Shown here: one piece after another, positions 37,611-48,561 of the stretch
Numbering within the stretch: position 1 is the stretch's first letter
Layout: each line of letters starts with the position of its first letter
Assembly: GCA_032433595.1 (NCBI GenBank)
Contig: JASWJB010000024.1
Span: forward strand, 62,001-126,000
Direction of reading: 5' to 3'
DNA: 64,000 bases
Source of the DNA: Conoideocrella luteorostrata
Lineage: Eukaryota > Ascomycota > Sordariomycetes > Hypocreales > Clavicipitaceae
The notes under the pieces: model-generated
Databases searched by the model: none
What the model was told of the DNA's origin: nothing
What the model saw: the letters and a program-made list of their open reading frames with translations, nothing else
Program-made: the position numbers and the translations under genes

Positions 37611-38662
37611 ATGTAAGTATCTGGACAGACAAGCACGAAAGCGTAATGAATCAAGTAGCGAAGCGAATTACGATTGAACATGACGTGTTTTTGGATGAGG
37701 CGGCGGCTTGCACGGTGACGATTGACGGAACGGAAAGTTTGATTCAACGTGCACGATCATTGTACCCGCCAAAAAAAAAAAATATTATATCACCAGAATA
37801 TACAGAAAGAGGAGGAAGCAAGCAAGCCGCCCACCCACATATACACGACAATCGGATAATGTCGCACATTTTGGCCTTGAAAGATTACAGGCAAGTGGGC
37901 TAACATCTCTTCTTTCATTAGGGTCAATCTGCGAACTCAAAAGCGCCTCGCCGCGTCGGTCATCGGCTGCGGCAAGCGCAAGATCTGGCTGGATCCCAAC
38001 GAGCAGAGTGAGATCTCTAACGCCAACTCTCGCCAGACTGTCCGAAAGCTGGTCGCCGATGGCCTCATCATCCGAAAGCCCGTTACCATGCACTCCCGAA
38101 GCCGTGCCCGCGAGCTGAACCTTGCCCGAAGAGAAGGCCGACACCGTGGCTACGGTAAGAGAAAGGGTACTGCGGATGCCCGTATGCCCAGCCAGGTTCT
38201 CTGGATGCGCCGCATGCGTGTCCTCCGCCGTCTCCTCGTCAAGTACCGTGCCGCTGGCAAGATCGACAAGCACCTTTACCACGAACTGTACCACCTGAGC
38301 AAGGGTAACACCTTCAAGCACAAGCGCGCCTTGGTTGAGCACGTACGTTGAGTTCTTCCCTGTCTGATGTCGTTTATTTCGGGGAGAATTGTCATTTGTC
38401 TTCGAGTTCGGCAGCCTGCTACGAGCTCCGACACTAGAAACAGATCCCTTCACTTGTCACTTTACACAGACACAAATTTCCATAAACGGAGAATAGAGTG
38501 ACTAACTTGGTATTACAGATTCACCGTGCCAAGGCCGAGAAGGCCCGTGAGCAGGCTATTAAGGACGAGATGGACGCCAAGCGTGCCAAGACCAAGGCCG
38601 CTCGTGAGCGCAAGTTGGAGAGAGTTACTGCCAAGCGAAATGCTCTGATGGCGGAGGAGTAA
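37611..38662 (+). CDS. rpl19: 60S ribosomal protein L19 (eL19)
   Basis: Exons are 37611-37612, 37922-38342 and 38519-38662, giving 188 aa. The protein starts [20 protein letters not shown] and carries the invariant eL19 segments [25 protein letters not shown] and [19 protein letters not shown], then a Lys/Arg/Ala-rich C-terminal helix that contacts the 40S subunit. The initiation codon is split: AT lies in exon 1 and G opens exon 2, with a 309-bp intron between them (GTAAGT donor, GGCTAAC branch, CATTAG acceptor). The second intron is 176 bp. Long introns near the start are common in fungal ribosomal protein genes, and they often serve regulation. No other in-frame Met would give the conserved N-terminus. 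Confidence 0.95.
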
Positions 38663-39555
38663 ACCGAATAGACTACGATGATAATGCTATTGTTTCGGTC
38701 TTGAGGGGATGCTGCTGCATTCGGAGTCTACGGGTTGGGTCTCATTTTACGCCCTTCTGGTTTTCTACAGTCGTACGGGCGGGGCTTCTAGCATGTAGCA
38801 TTGAAAAATGGAATGACGATGCATATATGCCAACATGTGTGTGGACGTGTTGAAGAGATATCACGACTACGTAAACGTGACGCTCAGTTTGAATTTGAGT
38901 CCAATAATCTATCGAGCATGAAAGCATCTTTGTTGCCCTTATGGAATTCTGAAGTTCAATTTGGGAATCGTAGGATTGTGAAACGGGGTTGTTTAGACAT
39001 CATATTTAGCTTTCTCACCCCGCTGTTGGGGCTTGGGGCTTGTTGTAGGCTGTAGACGGCATTCTTGAACAATCCAATGCAGCCTCGAAAACGAAAATCA
39101 GCAGGATTTCTCCACCATCGATATTGAGCCCAAGGCGGTAAGGAGTAAGCCAGCCATAGCTAAATCGGGCCGGCCGTAGTGACCCCGTAGCCACGAAACA
39201 GTACAGCCACTCTCACGATTAGCTAAGGTCCAGCAAATTGCGGCCATCACCCAGATTCAATAAAAATGCGAGAAGGGTATAAAATGACTACACTCTTAGC
39301 CCAAATGCTAAAGAGAGATATGTCTGCTAATAAAAATTGCTCTTTAGGGTTATCTCATATATGTGCGCTGCTTTTGGTTGGCTAGAGGTTGGCTAGAAGT
39401 AAATTTGTAGAGCAGCAGTCACTGGCAGCAGTACTTTGTAATCGCGAGGGAGTACTGGTTGTGTGGCACGAGTGGCATTTGCTGGCGACACTGGTTGTAG
39501 GCGCACCACCTATAACCAATATAAACCAAGAAAATAGAACATAGAAAGCAGCACG

Positions 39556-39572
39556 CACAGACACACACACAC

Positions 39573-39608
<36 letters not shown>

Positions 39609-39616
39609 CATACATA
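39556..39616. repeat. (CA)n-(TA)n microsatellite
   Basis: A compound dinucleotide repeat: about twenty CA units with one interruption, then about nine TA units, then ACATACATAT. It is likely to vary in length between strains. Confidence 0.95.
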
Positions 39617-39714
39617 TCTCAAAAATAACAGTAAAGAAATTTTCTTTTAGAAGTATAGAGGTCGTTTTGCAGGAATTCGGGCTTAGAATGACCACAGCTA
39701 TTGTCTGCATTTGG

Positions 39715-39723
39715 TACGGAGTA
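39715..39723. repeat. TACGGAGTA motif at the edge of the DUF3176 relic
   Basis: One half-site copy lies about 60 bp before the first recognisable codon of the pseudogene, near the point where homology starts abruptly. Confidence 0.6.
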
Positions 39724-39779
39724 AGTTTGCGGAACCTGGGTTTTGCCAACTATTGTGCCGCCGTAATGCAATTTTAGCA

Positions 39780-40455
39780 GTCACATTGGATGGCCAAAGC
39801 ACTTCAATCCCGTCGACATCAATGTTACAGAATGCTCCCTCTCACTCACGGCTTATGAATACACCAACGCCAAGTCAAGCGGCAGTGCCTTCTTCTTTGA
39901 GCAGACTCGAGAAGTCGACCTCGTTGCCAAAAACGCCTGGCACGGCGCGTGGGATGGGCACCAGGCATATGTGTCCGGGAATGAGGGTATTCCTGCCCTT
40001 TACATGTCTCGGCATGACCTCAAAGCGCTGCAAACCTTCACTGAGTCTGCCTCAATTGTCAGTGAGTGGGTAGGTGGAAACTGGCACAACCAGAACCTCG
40101 GCGTTAGTGCTGCGCTTCATGGGAACGGGCATGCTGGCAATCGCTTTGACAGTCTGGCTGGCCCTCGGCATGACTGATTATCGGCGCTCTGGGCCTAATA
40201 AAATACCGGCACGTGAGCACAGCTTGAAAAGCGAGCCTTTTGTTTTTATCCGCTGGCGATACTTGGCTGGGCTTATTGTCATGGAGCTGGCGTCGCTGTT
40301 ATTTGGTCTAGTCGCGCCAGTCTTCAGCCAACGGAGCCCGCAATGCGCCACTGTGGATGTCGTCCTTGCCTGCGGTTCTTGCTGTTCAATATCAAGATCA
40401 GCCGGGGGAACTTCGTGCCAAAGCTAGAGGTGTGAAAGAAGTTGAGGAGAAATAA
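39780..40455 (+). pseudogene. DUF3176-family relic, 3' part only, frameshifted
   Basis: Three consecutive frames carry one family-like C-terminal region. From 39782 to about 40165 the reading gives CSLSLTAYEYTNAKSSGSAF, REVDLVAKNAW and SIVSEWVGGNWHNQNLGVSA, typical of fungal DUF3176 membrane proteins. The frame then runs into a stop at 40175, while the next frame continues with MTDYRRSGPN and SEPFVFIRWRYL, the following family block and start of the last membrane helix. A third frame (about 40350-40455) finishes with LWMSSLPAVLAV and ends at TAA 40453. So there are at least two indels. The N-terminal two thirds of the usual protein are absent upstream. This is a non-functional fragment. Family recognition is from memory of conserved blocks. 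Confidence 0.65.
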
Positions 40456-41702
40456 AAATAGGCTTTTGTCCAGTTGTGGTAAGGCTGTCTCAACCTGCGG
40501 AAGTGTCGTTTAGACGACAGGCGGGAAATGCAGCAGGTTTGGGGACACACAGGAGATGTTGGAGGAGTGGTATGTCACGGGGATTTGCTAATCAGATTGC
40601 ATATTTTTTCTTTCCGGACAACTGTTCTATCCATAGATGTCCCAATGCCACTCATTAATCACTATACTTTTCGCTTCACCATACACTTATAATTCATTCT
40701 GCTCTATACTACGATGCGGTGGCCTGCAGTGCTGCGAGTGTGTGTTTGGAGTGCGAGGCAACATGCGTCAAGTTGACACTGTGTGGCGGATCTCGCCCAC
40801 ACCAATGAAGACGGGCAGTAGGCCCACAGTGCATTTAATCATTATTATCTTGAAGGTTTAACGTTTCTGTTGGGATCCTGCCGTCAAGCACAACAGGAAG
40901 CACGGAGCAGGTCACGTGGTCACCTTTCGGCCACGATATTTATACGCCGACATCGAGCCTTTCACCTTGACTTGTTTTCCTCCTCTGAGAGACACAGAGA
41001 ATATTAAATATATTGCATTTTGACCGCAATTGGTATCGATACCGCATTGCACAACACCCTGTGCAACCCACAGTTTCCCTTGTTTTCCCATCTATTAAAT
41101 TGAGCGATTCGCGCAACTCCCGACTTGAACTATTCTGCATCTGCTACCCTGCATTCGTCACTCGCCGCCAATCATCGTGGCGTGTATGTGTGTGGTTTAA
41201 GTCAACAAAATATATAATAAGAGGAGGTTTTTGGGCAGGGGCTATTTAGTTATATTGCGGCGATATATGCTAGTATTAAACGGGGAAATCCAGAATTAAT
41301 GCAGGTAAATGAGATAGATAGCGAATTTTACATATAGCGTAATGAAGGTTGGGGCTTGGGTTCCCTGCTTTAACTTGTAGCGTGAGTGACATACTTAAAG
41401 CTGGTGATGCGGCAGAACTGAGAACATCCCATCACCATCCATCATCACATCTATCAATTTACATGACTTTTGACTCCTTTAATTCATACCAGCTGCTAAT
41501 AACTCTTTTAATAAAACTCAATAAACTAATAAATAAAGTTAGAGAGTAGGATTTAATCTTTATTTTTATGTTTAGTGTCATTTTACAATTAATAAGAACG
41601 CGCACAGCGCTAAAACCAAGCCAAATTGTCTATGACCTTTTCATGTTTCGAAAACAAATCACGGCTGTCATAATTACTAGCGTCTTTTTGCCTAATATAG
41701 AA
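40456..41702. other. intergenic, AT-rich
   Basis: No gene seen. A CACGTG E-box in a partly symmetric context (ggtcacgtggtcacc, 40912-40926) is followed by a TATA-like atatttatacg at about 40934, then a pyrimidine-rich stretch, but no coding frame follows. It may be an orphan promoter. Confidence 0.4.
40912..40945 (+). promoter_or_regulatory. orphan promoter-like element (E-box plus TATA)
   Basis: A CACGTG core flanked by GGT and GGTCACC lies next to an atatttata box. The arrangement looks like a core promoter, yet the next 700 bp encode nothing I recognise. Confidence 0.3.
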
Positions 41703-43716
41703 CTACCACGTTCTTCTCCATTTAACAATCATTTCCTTATCAGGTGGAGTAATCACAGCGCTCGCGTATCCTTGATTATCTGCAGCCGGTCGATCAGAAT
41801 GAGATCCGTCGGAATTTATCCATCCGATAAATTCCACTTCGAACCTCGAGAAAATTATGGCCACCGTGAGTAGAACTTCAGGTTTTGCCATGTTACGCCC
41901 TGGGCAGATATTACGCCCACCCCCTGTTTATAGGAGGACATGATCAGCTTTGCCGTTATCTATCACTCCTCTTTAACGTGTGAACAGACAACATACCGAA
42001 TGGGAAAAGGCAATCATCTCGACCTGCCATGGAGAACTCGAATTGATTAGGAGTCTCACACGCATCATACGTCTTCTCGAGGCTTTTCACATGACGATAG
42101 GCCCAGAACTCAGAAGCCGGATGATTAGGCGTCCCCCCTATAACGAAGAATCTTTAGTTATAGTATCGTAATAGAACTGTATAATGGCGGTTCTCCGAGG
42201 GCCAGACTTTTTCCCCTTGCGGGAAAGACAGCAGCAATGCGGTATAAAAAGATAAAAAGGAGAACCGGAAGCACTAACATATATCTTCGTTGAGATGGGC
42301 AACCTCGGTAGGAGCCTGCACTGTTGATCCTCTTGGTATCGTATAATCACACCCAACGTGACTTCTTCCGTGGCGGTCCTTGTCAGGAGAATACTCGTAT
42401 GTACACGCAAGACCTCTGTGTACACCGACTGCAGAAGAGGCATAGACGCTAGTGTCTGGTAGTTCAGGGCTCCTGTTTGTGGACTATCAGTGATCTGGGC
42501 TTGAGATATCTCCTCCATAACGGCACGATATAGCGCGGGATCCTTGATAATTTCAAAAACCATCCATGCACAGGTGGGGACAGTATTGGCATGGAGTCTG
42601 TGTTGAACAAAATTTAATTAGCGCCCATCACGATATCGCAAAGGTTCTCGTTTTTCTCTTCTGGCCACCATTATCTTACCCAAAAAGTAATAAACCATAA
42701 GCGGCGCCCACGCTATCGATCGAAAAGTCGAAAGATTTTGCCCATTTGGCCAGTTCTCTCGATACTCGCGCCCCCAAAATGGGTTCCCACTCAGGACTAT
42801 CGCCCGCTGAGGAGCCGTCCCAGTCGTATTCCTGATCAACAGCCTCGAACCACTTGCAGCACATGAGGCGAAACCGCTCTCTAGCGGCCACGCCTTTCCT
42901 ATTCAGCCATTTTGGAAGCCCAAATGAAAGTGACTCGCCGAACGGCTCGAACTCCCAGAAAGCCTCAATAAATTCTGAGTTGATATCAAAGACTCTGGAG
43001 CCCAGGACCGATCCGGTAGCGGCGGTCGACACGTTGAGCTTCAAGAATTCAAAAACTCGCACATCGGCCACCCATTCTCCGACCGGAAAAGCCGTAATCT
43101 GAGCAGCAAAAAAGTTCTGGAAGTTATCCAAAAATCTGTTAACGGCGCGGAAGTTCATCAAGCCACCCTGGGTCATCTGGTGCATCGCACGCTATATATC
43201 CTTTTTCACAGTGGGTTGCACGATAGAGCAGCCAGTATCGTTGGCAGTAAACTTGACTAGGTCACTGGAGGCGTAGCCCGCCGTGGATTCAAGGTTACGC
43301 AAAATCCAGGGATTTGAAGTGAATGATGACCGGAATATGATTGGAACGTTACTGCCTCCAGTGACTAGATGCAAAGTCATGGTGCCAAGTCTGCACCTTA
43401 TAACGGGACTGGTCCGAAGAGCGTCTCTGAGTAATGGGCAATGCCGTATCTGTCAGTAGGCTCCTCCTCTCGGCATCAGCTCAGGAATCCTGTGGGGATC
43501 TCACCTCACCCGGTTAATAAACTCCCTCTTGTTTGTCATGAACTGCCAGGTATTGGATATAAAAGGCACGGTCTCATCAAGTGGAGGAGCTTCACTTGAC
43601 TTGCTCCGAGGTGATTGACTGAAGAACTGAATGAAAATCAAAATTGGGAGCAGTATCAAGGCCAAGGACATGATAGAAGCGCCTGACAAGATGTTCCAAA
43701 AATTACCCATCCTCAA
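41703..43716 (-). pseudogene. cytochrome P450 with one nonsense codon and one frameshift
   Basis: Inferred exons on the minus strand are 43716-43510, 43449-42680, 42597-42279, 42137-41997 and 41923-41703, with 60-141 bp introns and good splice sites. The N-terminus has a membrane anchor and a PPLDETVPFI hinge. Later come the I-helix type ANTVPT stretch, LLQSVYTEVLRVHTS (K-helix ExxR), HPASEFW and the haem motif FPFGGGRNICPGR, so the whole P450 fold is represented. Two lesions break it: an in-frame TAG at 43192-43194, where relatives usually have Trp before AMHQ, and a one-base loss (or two-base gain) at about 42350, just before DYTIPRGS. Otherwise the phases agree. It belongs to the fungal group that resembles CYP7/CYP8 (oxysterol hydroxylase / prostacyclin synthase-like). 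Either a recent pseudogene or two sequencing errors would explain the data. Confidence 0.75.
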
Positions 43717-44402
43717 TGGGTTAGAAATCTTGGAGAAAATACGTCTGTGTAGAAAAGAGAAGGAAAAGGGGACGGAAAGCCGACGAGTTGGGACGTCTTG
43801 ATCACTTCCTGCTGTTTAACTTCAACTCTCTACCAAATCAGCCACCCAGCAGAAACGAGTAACTCGTAAAAAAAGAAGGTTATACCAACTTTCTTAATGC
43901 GTTTCGCCATCTCACCCGCAGAGCAAATCTGCCAGTCCAACATACACCTGTACGATGCCCCCATGATCCACCTCGGAGCAGAGGTGGGAGGGAAGGGAAC
44001 CGGCCAGTTTGCTCTGCTGATGTATGTTAAGTAGGGTATTAACTACCAATCGATAATCGACGCGTCACATTTGCCCCAGGTTGCTTTGCCTTTGCAAACT
44101 GACTCATTGACTGCCCGGCCGAAGTCTGAACTAATCGCGCAAAGTAGTCTGAGGCGCAGCGCAGTTTCATATGCACATGGTTATGTTATAATGTTTCAGT
44201 ATCATGCAGCACCATTTCGAGACAATCTGTGATATCAACACCCCCAGAGTAAGAAACCTAGTCCGCTCATCATATGCAATGAAGAATTAATATACACGTA
44301 CATGATGATTCTGTGTCTTAAGCTGAAGGGAGTAAGTGGGGCGCGGAATGACACAACGCAGGCTATAATAGAAGCTGTTACCGCACCTCCGGCGAGTCTT
44401 AA
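43717..44402. other. intergenic, upstream of the P450 pseudogene
   Basis: No gene seen. This would be the P450 promoter. Confidence 0.45.
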
Positions 44403-45193
44403 CTATTGTCCGGAAATCACAACGAAGAGACAATACAGCGCAGGGTTAGCAATAACGACCTGTGAGAGGCAGGAGCTTACCGACGCTAAACTCGCAGTAA
44501 AACCAAAACCAAGTGAAAGTCACACTCTGCATCTTTCCATTTCCAGTATAGGCCGAGTGAAAGACACTTCCACGTGCAATGGTGATACCAATGGTGATAG
44601 ATACGAGGCCGAAAACTACAGTCAAGAGTAGCTTCTTGCCCCTACTAATGCGGCTTCTCCATAGAACGGCTATGGGCAAACCAATGACTTCGGATTACAG
44701 ACATGTCAGTCAGCCCTCTTGTATTTGACACTTGGTGCGTGGGAAGAAGAGCATGAAGTTCAGCTTGACAACCAAGACGCCGATGAAGGTGATATTGACG
44801 CTTGCCCCGAGGGCAACGAAGGCCGTTCCATATTTAGGCAAGGAGTCTGGACCCGTGTCAGAAAGATCACCTCTCTCGAGCTTTTCGATATCGTAGGTAT
44901 TCTTCAAAAAGAGCTGTATGAGTATTGCATCGGCGATATGCAAGGCCAATACAAAGAGCATGAGGTAATCGTCACACCATAGGCGGTGGAAACAATCATA
45001 GTGGATGTAGAGTCGAATAGCCAAGGCAATATTGCAGAGGGCAAAAAAGAGCCAAGTCAAGACCTTGAAGAGTATTAGCACTAAGGTGTCAGAAAGTTGG
45101 AAGAGTCCGCACTGTTATATAAAAGACAGTTGGCCCAATAACGTCGTTGGTTGCTGGCAAGATAGACATGGTAGTATTATGATTGGTATCCAT
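44403..45193 (-). pseudogene. rhodopsin-domain (Pth11-like) membrane protein relic
   Basis: The minus strand starts MDTNHNTTM (45193). A possible 49-bp intron (45112-45064) joins ITV to LTWLFFALCNIALAIRLY, the first membrane helix. Then comes CDDYLMLFVLALHIADAI, matching the WDDYLM hallmark of fungal rhodopsin-domain proteins, and VVKLNFMLFF, the start of the third helix. The frame stops at 44710. In a different frame from 44679 the late part returns: GLPIAVLWRSRISRGKKLLL, a helix, and TFTWFWFYCEF. The segment between these blocks, normally about 100 residues with conserved Trp and Cys, is missing, and no intron with correct phase restores the frame. A final piece (VVIANPALYCLF) ends at 44403-44405. 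I read it as a gene with an internal deletion and frameshift. It is head to head with the second P450 relic. Confidence 0.55.
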
Positions 45194-45741
45194 ACTGCGT
45201 GTATGGGTTATTGAAGTTTGAATAGGATTGCAAGATCCAAAGGTATCAAGGTGTGTTGGAAAAATGGTCAAGATTAGATTATCTAGAGTAGAAGAAAAAG
45301 AAATCTTGAGGAAAGGATATCTTCAGGAAAGGACATTTTGAGCAAAGGGCATCTGGAGAATGCATCCTCGTCATCATATAGCTGAGATGCTAGTTTCATG
45401 GATCTCAACATAAATACATAATCTGACACACCACACACATTCTTCGGAGGGGCGTGATCAGATTCACAATTTAATCAAGGGGCGTGTCTGCAACATAGAT
45501 ATTATAGCTGCCCTTGGCCTATTCCAAGAGGGGCTGCATTAGCGCCTAATGGCCATTAGGGTCCAATGTGGTTGGTGCAGGTGGTTATTATTGTTGGCAT
45601 CGGCCTCTTCTCCATTTCCTCCCACTTCCTTTTCTCACACTCAACTTCCACCGCAGATCTCAACGCACAGCACAAGCTTTTTTTTTTAATCTCAGCTACA
45701 CATTTCAATTAATACCAGAAACTACAATCAGTAAGGAGGTC
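45194..45741. other. intergenic, former divergent promoter
   Basis: No gene seen. It lies between the divergent rhodopsin-domain and P450 relics. It contains a T-rich run at 45680-45689 and the P450 leader with a good start context. Confidence 0.45.
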
Positions 45742-46865
45742 ATGGCATCCACCGTAGCCATCGTCAGCGGAGCAATAGCTGCTCTCACTTATCTATTCTT
45801 CCGCTTGCTCCTCCACTGGACGCAGGATGTGCAAGAGCCACCAGCCATCGAGACGGGATTCCCTTTTATTGGCCCGTTGATTTGCATGATTAGGGCGAAG
45901 TCACGCCTCCACGTTCGGTTGAGGTCTGTTCTTACTAACCTTTTTGTTTGTTTGCCCCAGTCAATTTGCCAAATCCCCGTGGCTGACAAGGGCACGCGGC
46001 GGCTAGAAATCAATACCGGCTGCCCATCTACACGTTGCGCTTGCCTTTCACGCGGATTTATGTGGTCAACTCCCCCGTACTCATTCCCGAGCTCCAAAAA
46101 CACTGGCGCGCCGTCAGCTTTGCCGCGATTTCCGCTGATGCGGGCTCCGTGGTCGGCATGAGTAAAGAAGCCGTCAGAATCATGCGCCAAGATCTGACAA
46201 GTGAACACGGCTTTGGCATCAGCTGGCCACGTTTCGTTACACCCGCAATGGCGCCAGGGAAAGACCTTGACACCATCAGCAGAAGGGCCGTCGAAGTCGT
46301 GTCCGCCGAGATGGAGTCACTGAGACTGCAGGGAAGCCCTATCAACACCGGCTTATGGGGCTGGTCACGCCAAATAATGGTCGCGGCCACAACCGAGGCG
46401 GTTTGGGGGCCACAAAATCCCTACCGAGACTCTGTTATTGCCGAAGCCTGGCAGTAAGTTAAACTTGTCTAAGCATCAGCCCATACAGAATGGCAACCTT
46501 GGACGCGGCTTACACCCCAAAGGAGAGATACTAACAAGCTACCGTAGGACCTTTGAGAAGGGATTCTTGTCTTTTGTCATGTTTCCATTTGCCGCTACGT
46601 TGTTTCCCAGGCTATACCAAGCACGCGAACTTGTCGCCGCCGCCATGATTGAATATATGCAGAACCGCGGCTTCGAAACTGCTTCTGGGCTCGTCCGCAA
46701 GCGTTATGAGCATCACCGTGAATTGTTCGATATGGGATTGTTGAATGCAGCATGGAGGCAGTCTAGCTAAGGATAATCTCCAAGTTCGCTACTAGTGTAA
46801 ACACACCATATATTTTCGCAAACGCACGAGGCTATGCAAACTTCTGAACTATTCGCGTGAAAGCA
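45742..46865 (+). pseudogene. second cytochrome P450, N-terminal half only
   Basis: Exons 45742-45923, 46007-46453 and 46548-46770 join in phase (introns of 83 and 94 bp, GTCTGT and GTAAGT donors) and give 283 aa, against roughly 500 for the family. The protein has a membrane anchor, the EPPAIETGFPFIGP hinge, YRLPIYTLRLPFTRIYVVNS, and the C/D-helix region with ISWPRFVTPAMAPG. It is intact to about residue 270 (KRYEHHRELFDM), then runs out of frame to a stop at 46770. Beyond that, short matching pieces occur in other frames (GSLAKDN; HIFSQ to about 46865). The I-helix, ExxR and haem-binding Cys are not found. It is of the same CYP7/8-like type as the 41703-43716 gene. It is a truncated pseudogene. 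Confidence 0.7.
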
Positions 46866-47724
46866 GGCATTCGGTGATTCGCTCCGTCATCCGCAGTCAT
46901 ATTGGTTCGTCGACACAGGGTTGCTTCATGAGCGATGATACCACCACCGTCACTGTTTCTGCTACTGGCAGCGACAACAACGTTGAGCTTCATATTAATA
47001 ACGATGTTGAGGTAAATAAAATTAACAATATAAGTAAATATAATAAAATATAATAAAATACAGCCAGGTGTTGCGGTTTTGCCCTCCTAAGCGGTGACAA
47101 TTGACGCCGCTTTTGGCAGTATCGACCGGTGTGGCTTCCCCCTGCACACGCCCCCTCACAGACCGCTAGCGCAGTCATGGCGCCATTTTTAATGCTGCGC
47201 TACAAGCCCGCTGATGGCCATTCGCCAGTCACCACGGTACCATCATTCCAGCAGTCTGCCTACTGTCACTACATCACCAATAAAAACAGACGCGAGGCGA
47301 GGTTTATAAATACGAACCGCAGTGCAAATTCAGTCTGCCCTCCTCATCTTCATCTTCCACAAACTTTTAGATCCTATCTTCTAGTTTTCTTTTCTGCCAA
47401 TGTAATGCCGACATGTCACAGTTAAACATACTAAGACTTTAAAGACTGAGCACACACTCTCGCAGTTTTTCTTTAAGCCAATACCACTAACTGAACTATC
47501 ATCGCAGCCGCGGTACGTGCCCATTTTGTAAGCCAGAGTAGGTTTTTGTTAACCCTTCCGGGTAGGGCCAATGCCTCTGTTGCGGCCCCGCTCTCACGCT
47601 AGTTGTCAAGTCAGGCTGACCTTCACGGCTCCTAACAACGTTATGACTCACGTACAAATACTTATGTCAGCTTGTCCGCTTTCACAGTGCAAAGCTGTGC
47701 AAACTTCCTATCTTCCATCCAACA
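46866..47724. other. intergenic
   Basis: No gene seen. An AT-rich run (47014-47062) may mark the breakpoint region after the P450 relic. The right part would be the promoter of the phosphoesterase gene. Confidence 0.4.
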
Positions 47725-48561
47725 ATGTCACCTACGGTTTTCCAGATCGTCTCCGATCTGCATCTCGAGACGTATGGCTCTTACAACTTTGCCCTAACAC
47801 AGACGGCTCCAAATCTTGCCCTTCTTGGCGATATTGGGCACGTGGCTGAGGATGGTCTCTTCTCCTTCCTTGAGAAGCAGCTACAGCGCTATTGGAACGT
47901 TTTTTTCCTGCTTGGGAATCATGAGCCTTCCCATGGCAGCTGGCCGGCAGCAAAACAAAGGGTGCGTGATTTTGCTGATCAAATGCAGCGACTTCGATCT
48001 CGATCGACGATAGGCCGATTTATTTTCCTTGATCAGACTAGACATGATATGGATGATAGTCTTACTATCTTGGGTTGCACGCTGTTTTCGAAAGTCTCGA
48101 AAGAACAAGCTGCTGCTGTATCAAGCCAATTCGTTGATTTTAAACAAATCCAGAACTGGGCAGTTGACACTCATGTTGACGCACATGTTTCTGATTTAGA
48201 GTGGTTAAATAGACAGGTGTTAGAAATTTCCACTCTCCAGCCTCAGAGGCAGATCGTTATTTTCACACACTACAGCCCAACCCAAGATAAAAGAGCCGTG
48301 GATAAGAAACACGCCGACAGCCCGGTCACATCAGGCTTCGCGACTGACCTAAGCGGTGAAGATTGCTGGAAGAGTAGGTCAGTGACGATGTGGGCTTTTG
48401 GACATACACACTATAACTGTGACTTCACGGATGAGCTTGGGAAGAAGGTTGCGGCAAATCAGAGAGGCTATTCATACAACGTTGACGAAAAATTCGATAT
48501 GAAGAAGACTTTTGTTGTTGGAACTGCTATCACACCGTTCGTGACCAACAGCTTAGTCTGA
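47725..48561 (+). CDS. calcineurin-like metallophosphoesterase
   Basis: A 278-aa intronless protein with the complete set of metal-binding blocks: SDLHLE (about residue 10), GDIGH (about 35), GNHE (about 63), THYSP (about 185) and GHTHYN (about 226). It has no signal peptide, so it is probably cytosolic. Family members hydrolyse phosphoesters with a two-metal centre, and the substrate cannot be told from sequence. All expected metal ligands are visible, which argues against decay despite the neighbouring pseudogenes. The start at 47725 gives the family N-terminus directly before the first motif. Confidence 0.88.
   Translation: MSPTVFQIVSDLHLETYGSYNFALTQTAPNLALLGDIGHVAEDGLFSFLEKQLQRYWNVFFLLGNHEPSHGSWPAAKQRVRDFADQMQRLRSRSTIGRFIFLDQTRHDMDDSLTILGCTLFSKVSKEQAAAVSSQFVDFKQIQNWAVDTHVDAHVSDLEWLNRQVLEISTLQPQRQIVIFTHYSPTQDKRAVDKKHADSPVTSGFATDLSGEDCWKSRSVTMWAFGHTHYNCDFTDELGKKVAANQRGYSYNVDEKFDMKKTFVVGTAITPFVTNSLV

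Larger units (their letters stand above)
38663..39779. other. intergenic with microsatellite
   Basis: No gene seen. Frames at 39382-39749 on the minus strand are generated by the CA/TA repeat and should be ignored. Confidence 0.55.

Noticed and set aside
37475..37903. 142-codon frame across the RPL19 5' end
   Set aside because: It lies mostly in the first intron of RPL19 and has no family features.
39382..39749. Minus-strand frames rich in Val/Cys/Tyr/Ile
   Set aside because: They are translations of the CA/TA microsatellite.
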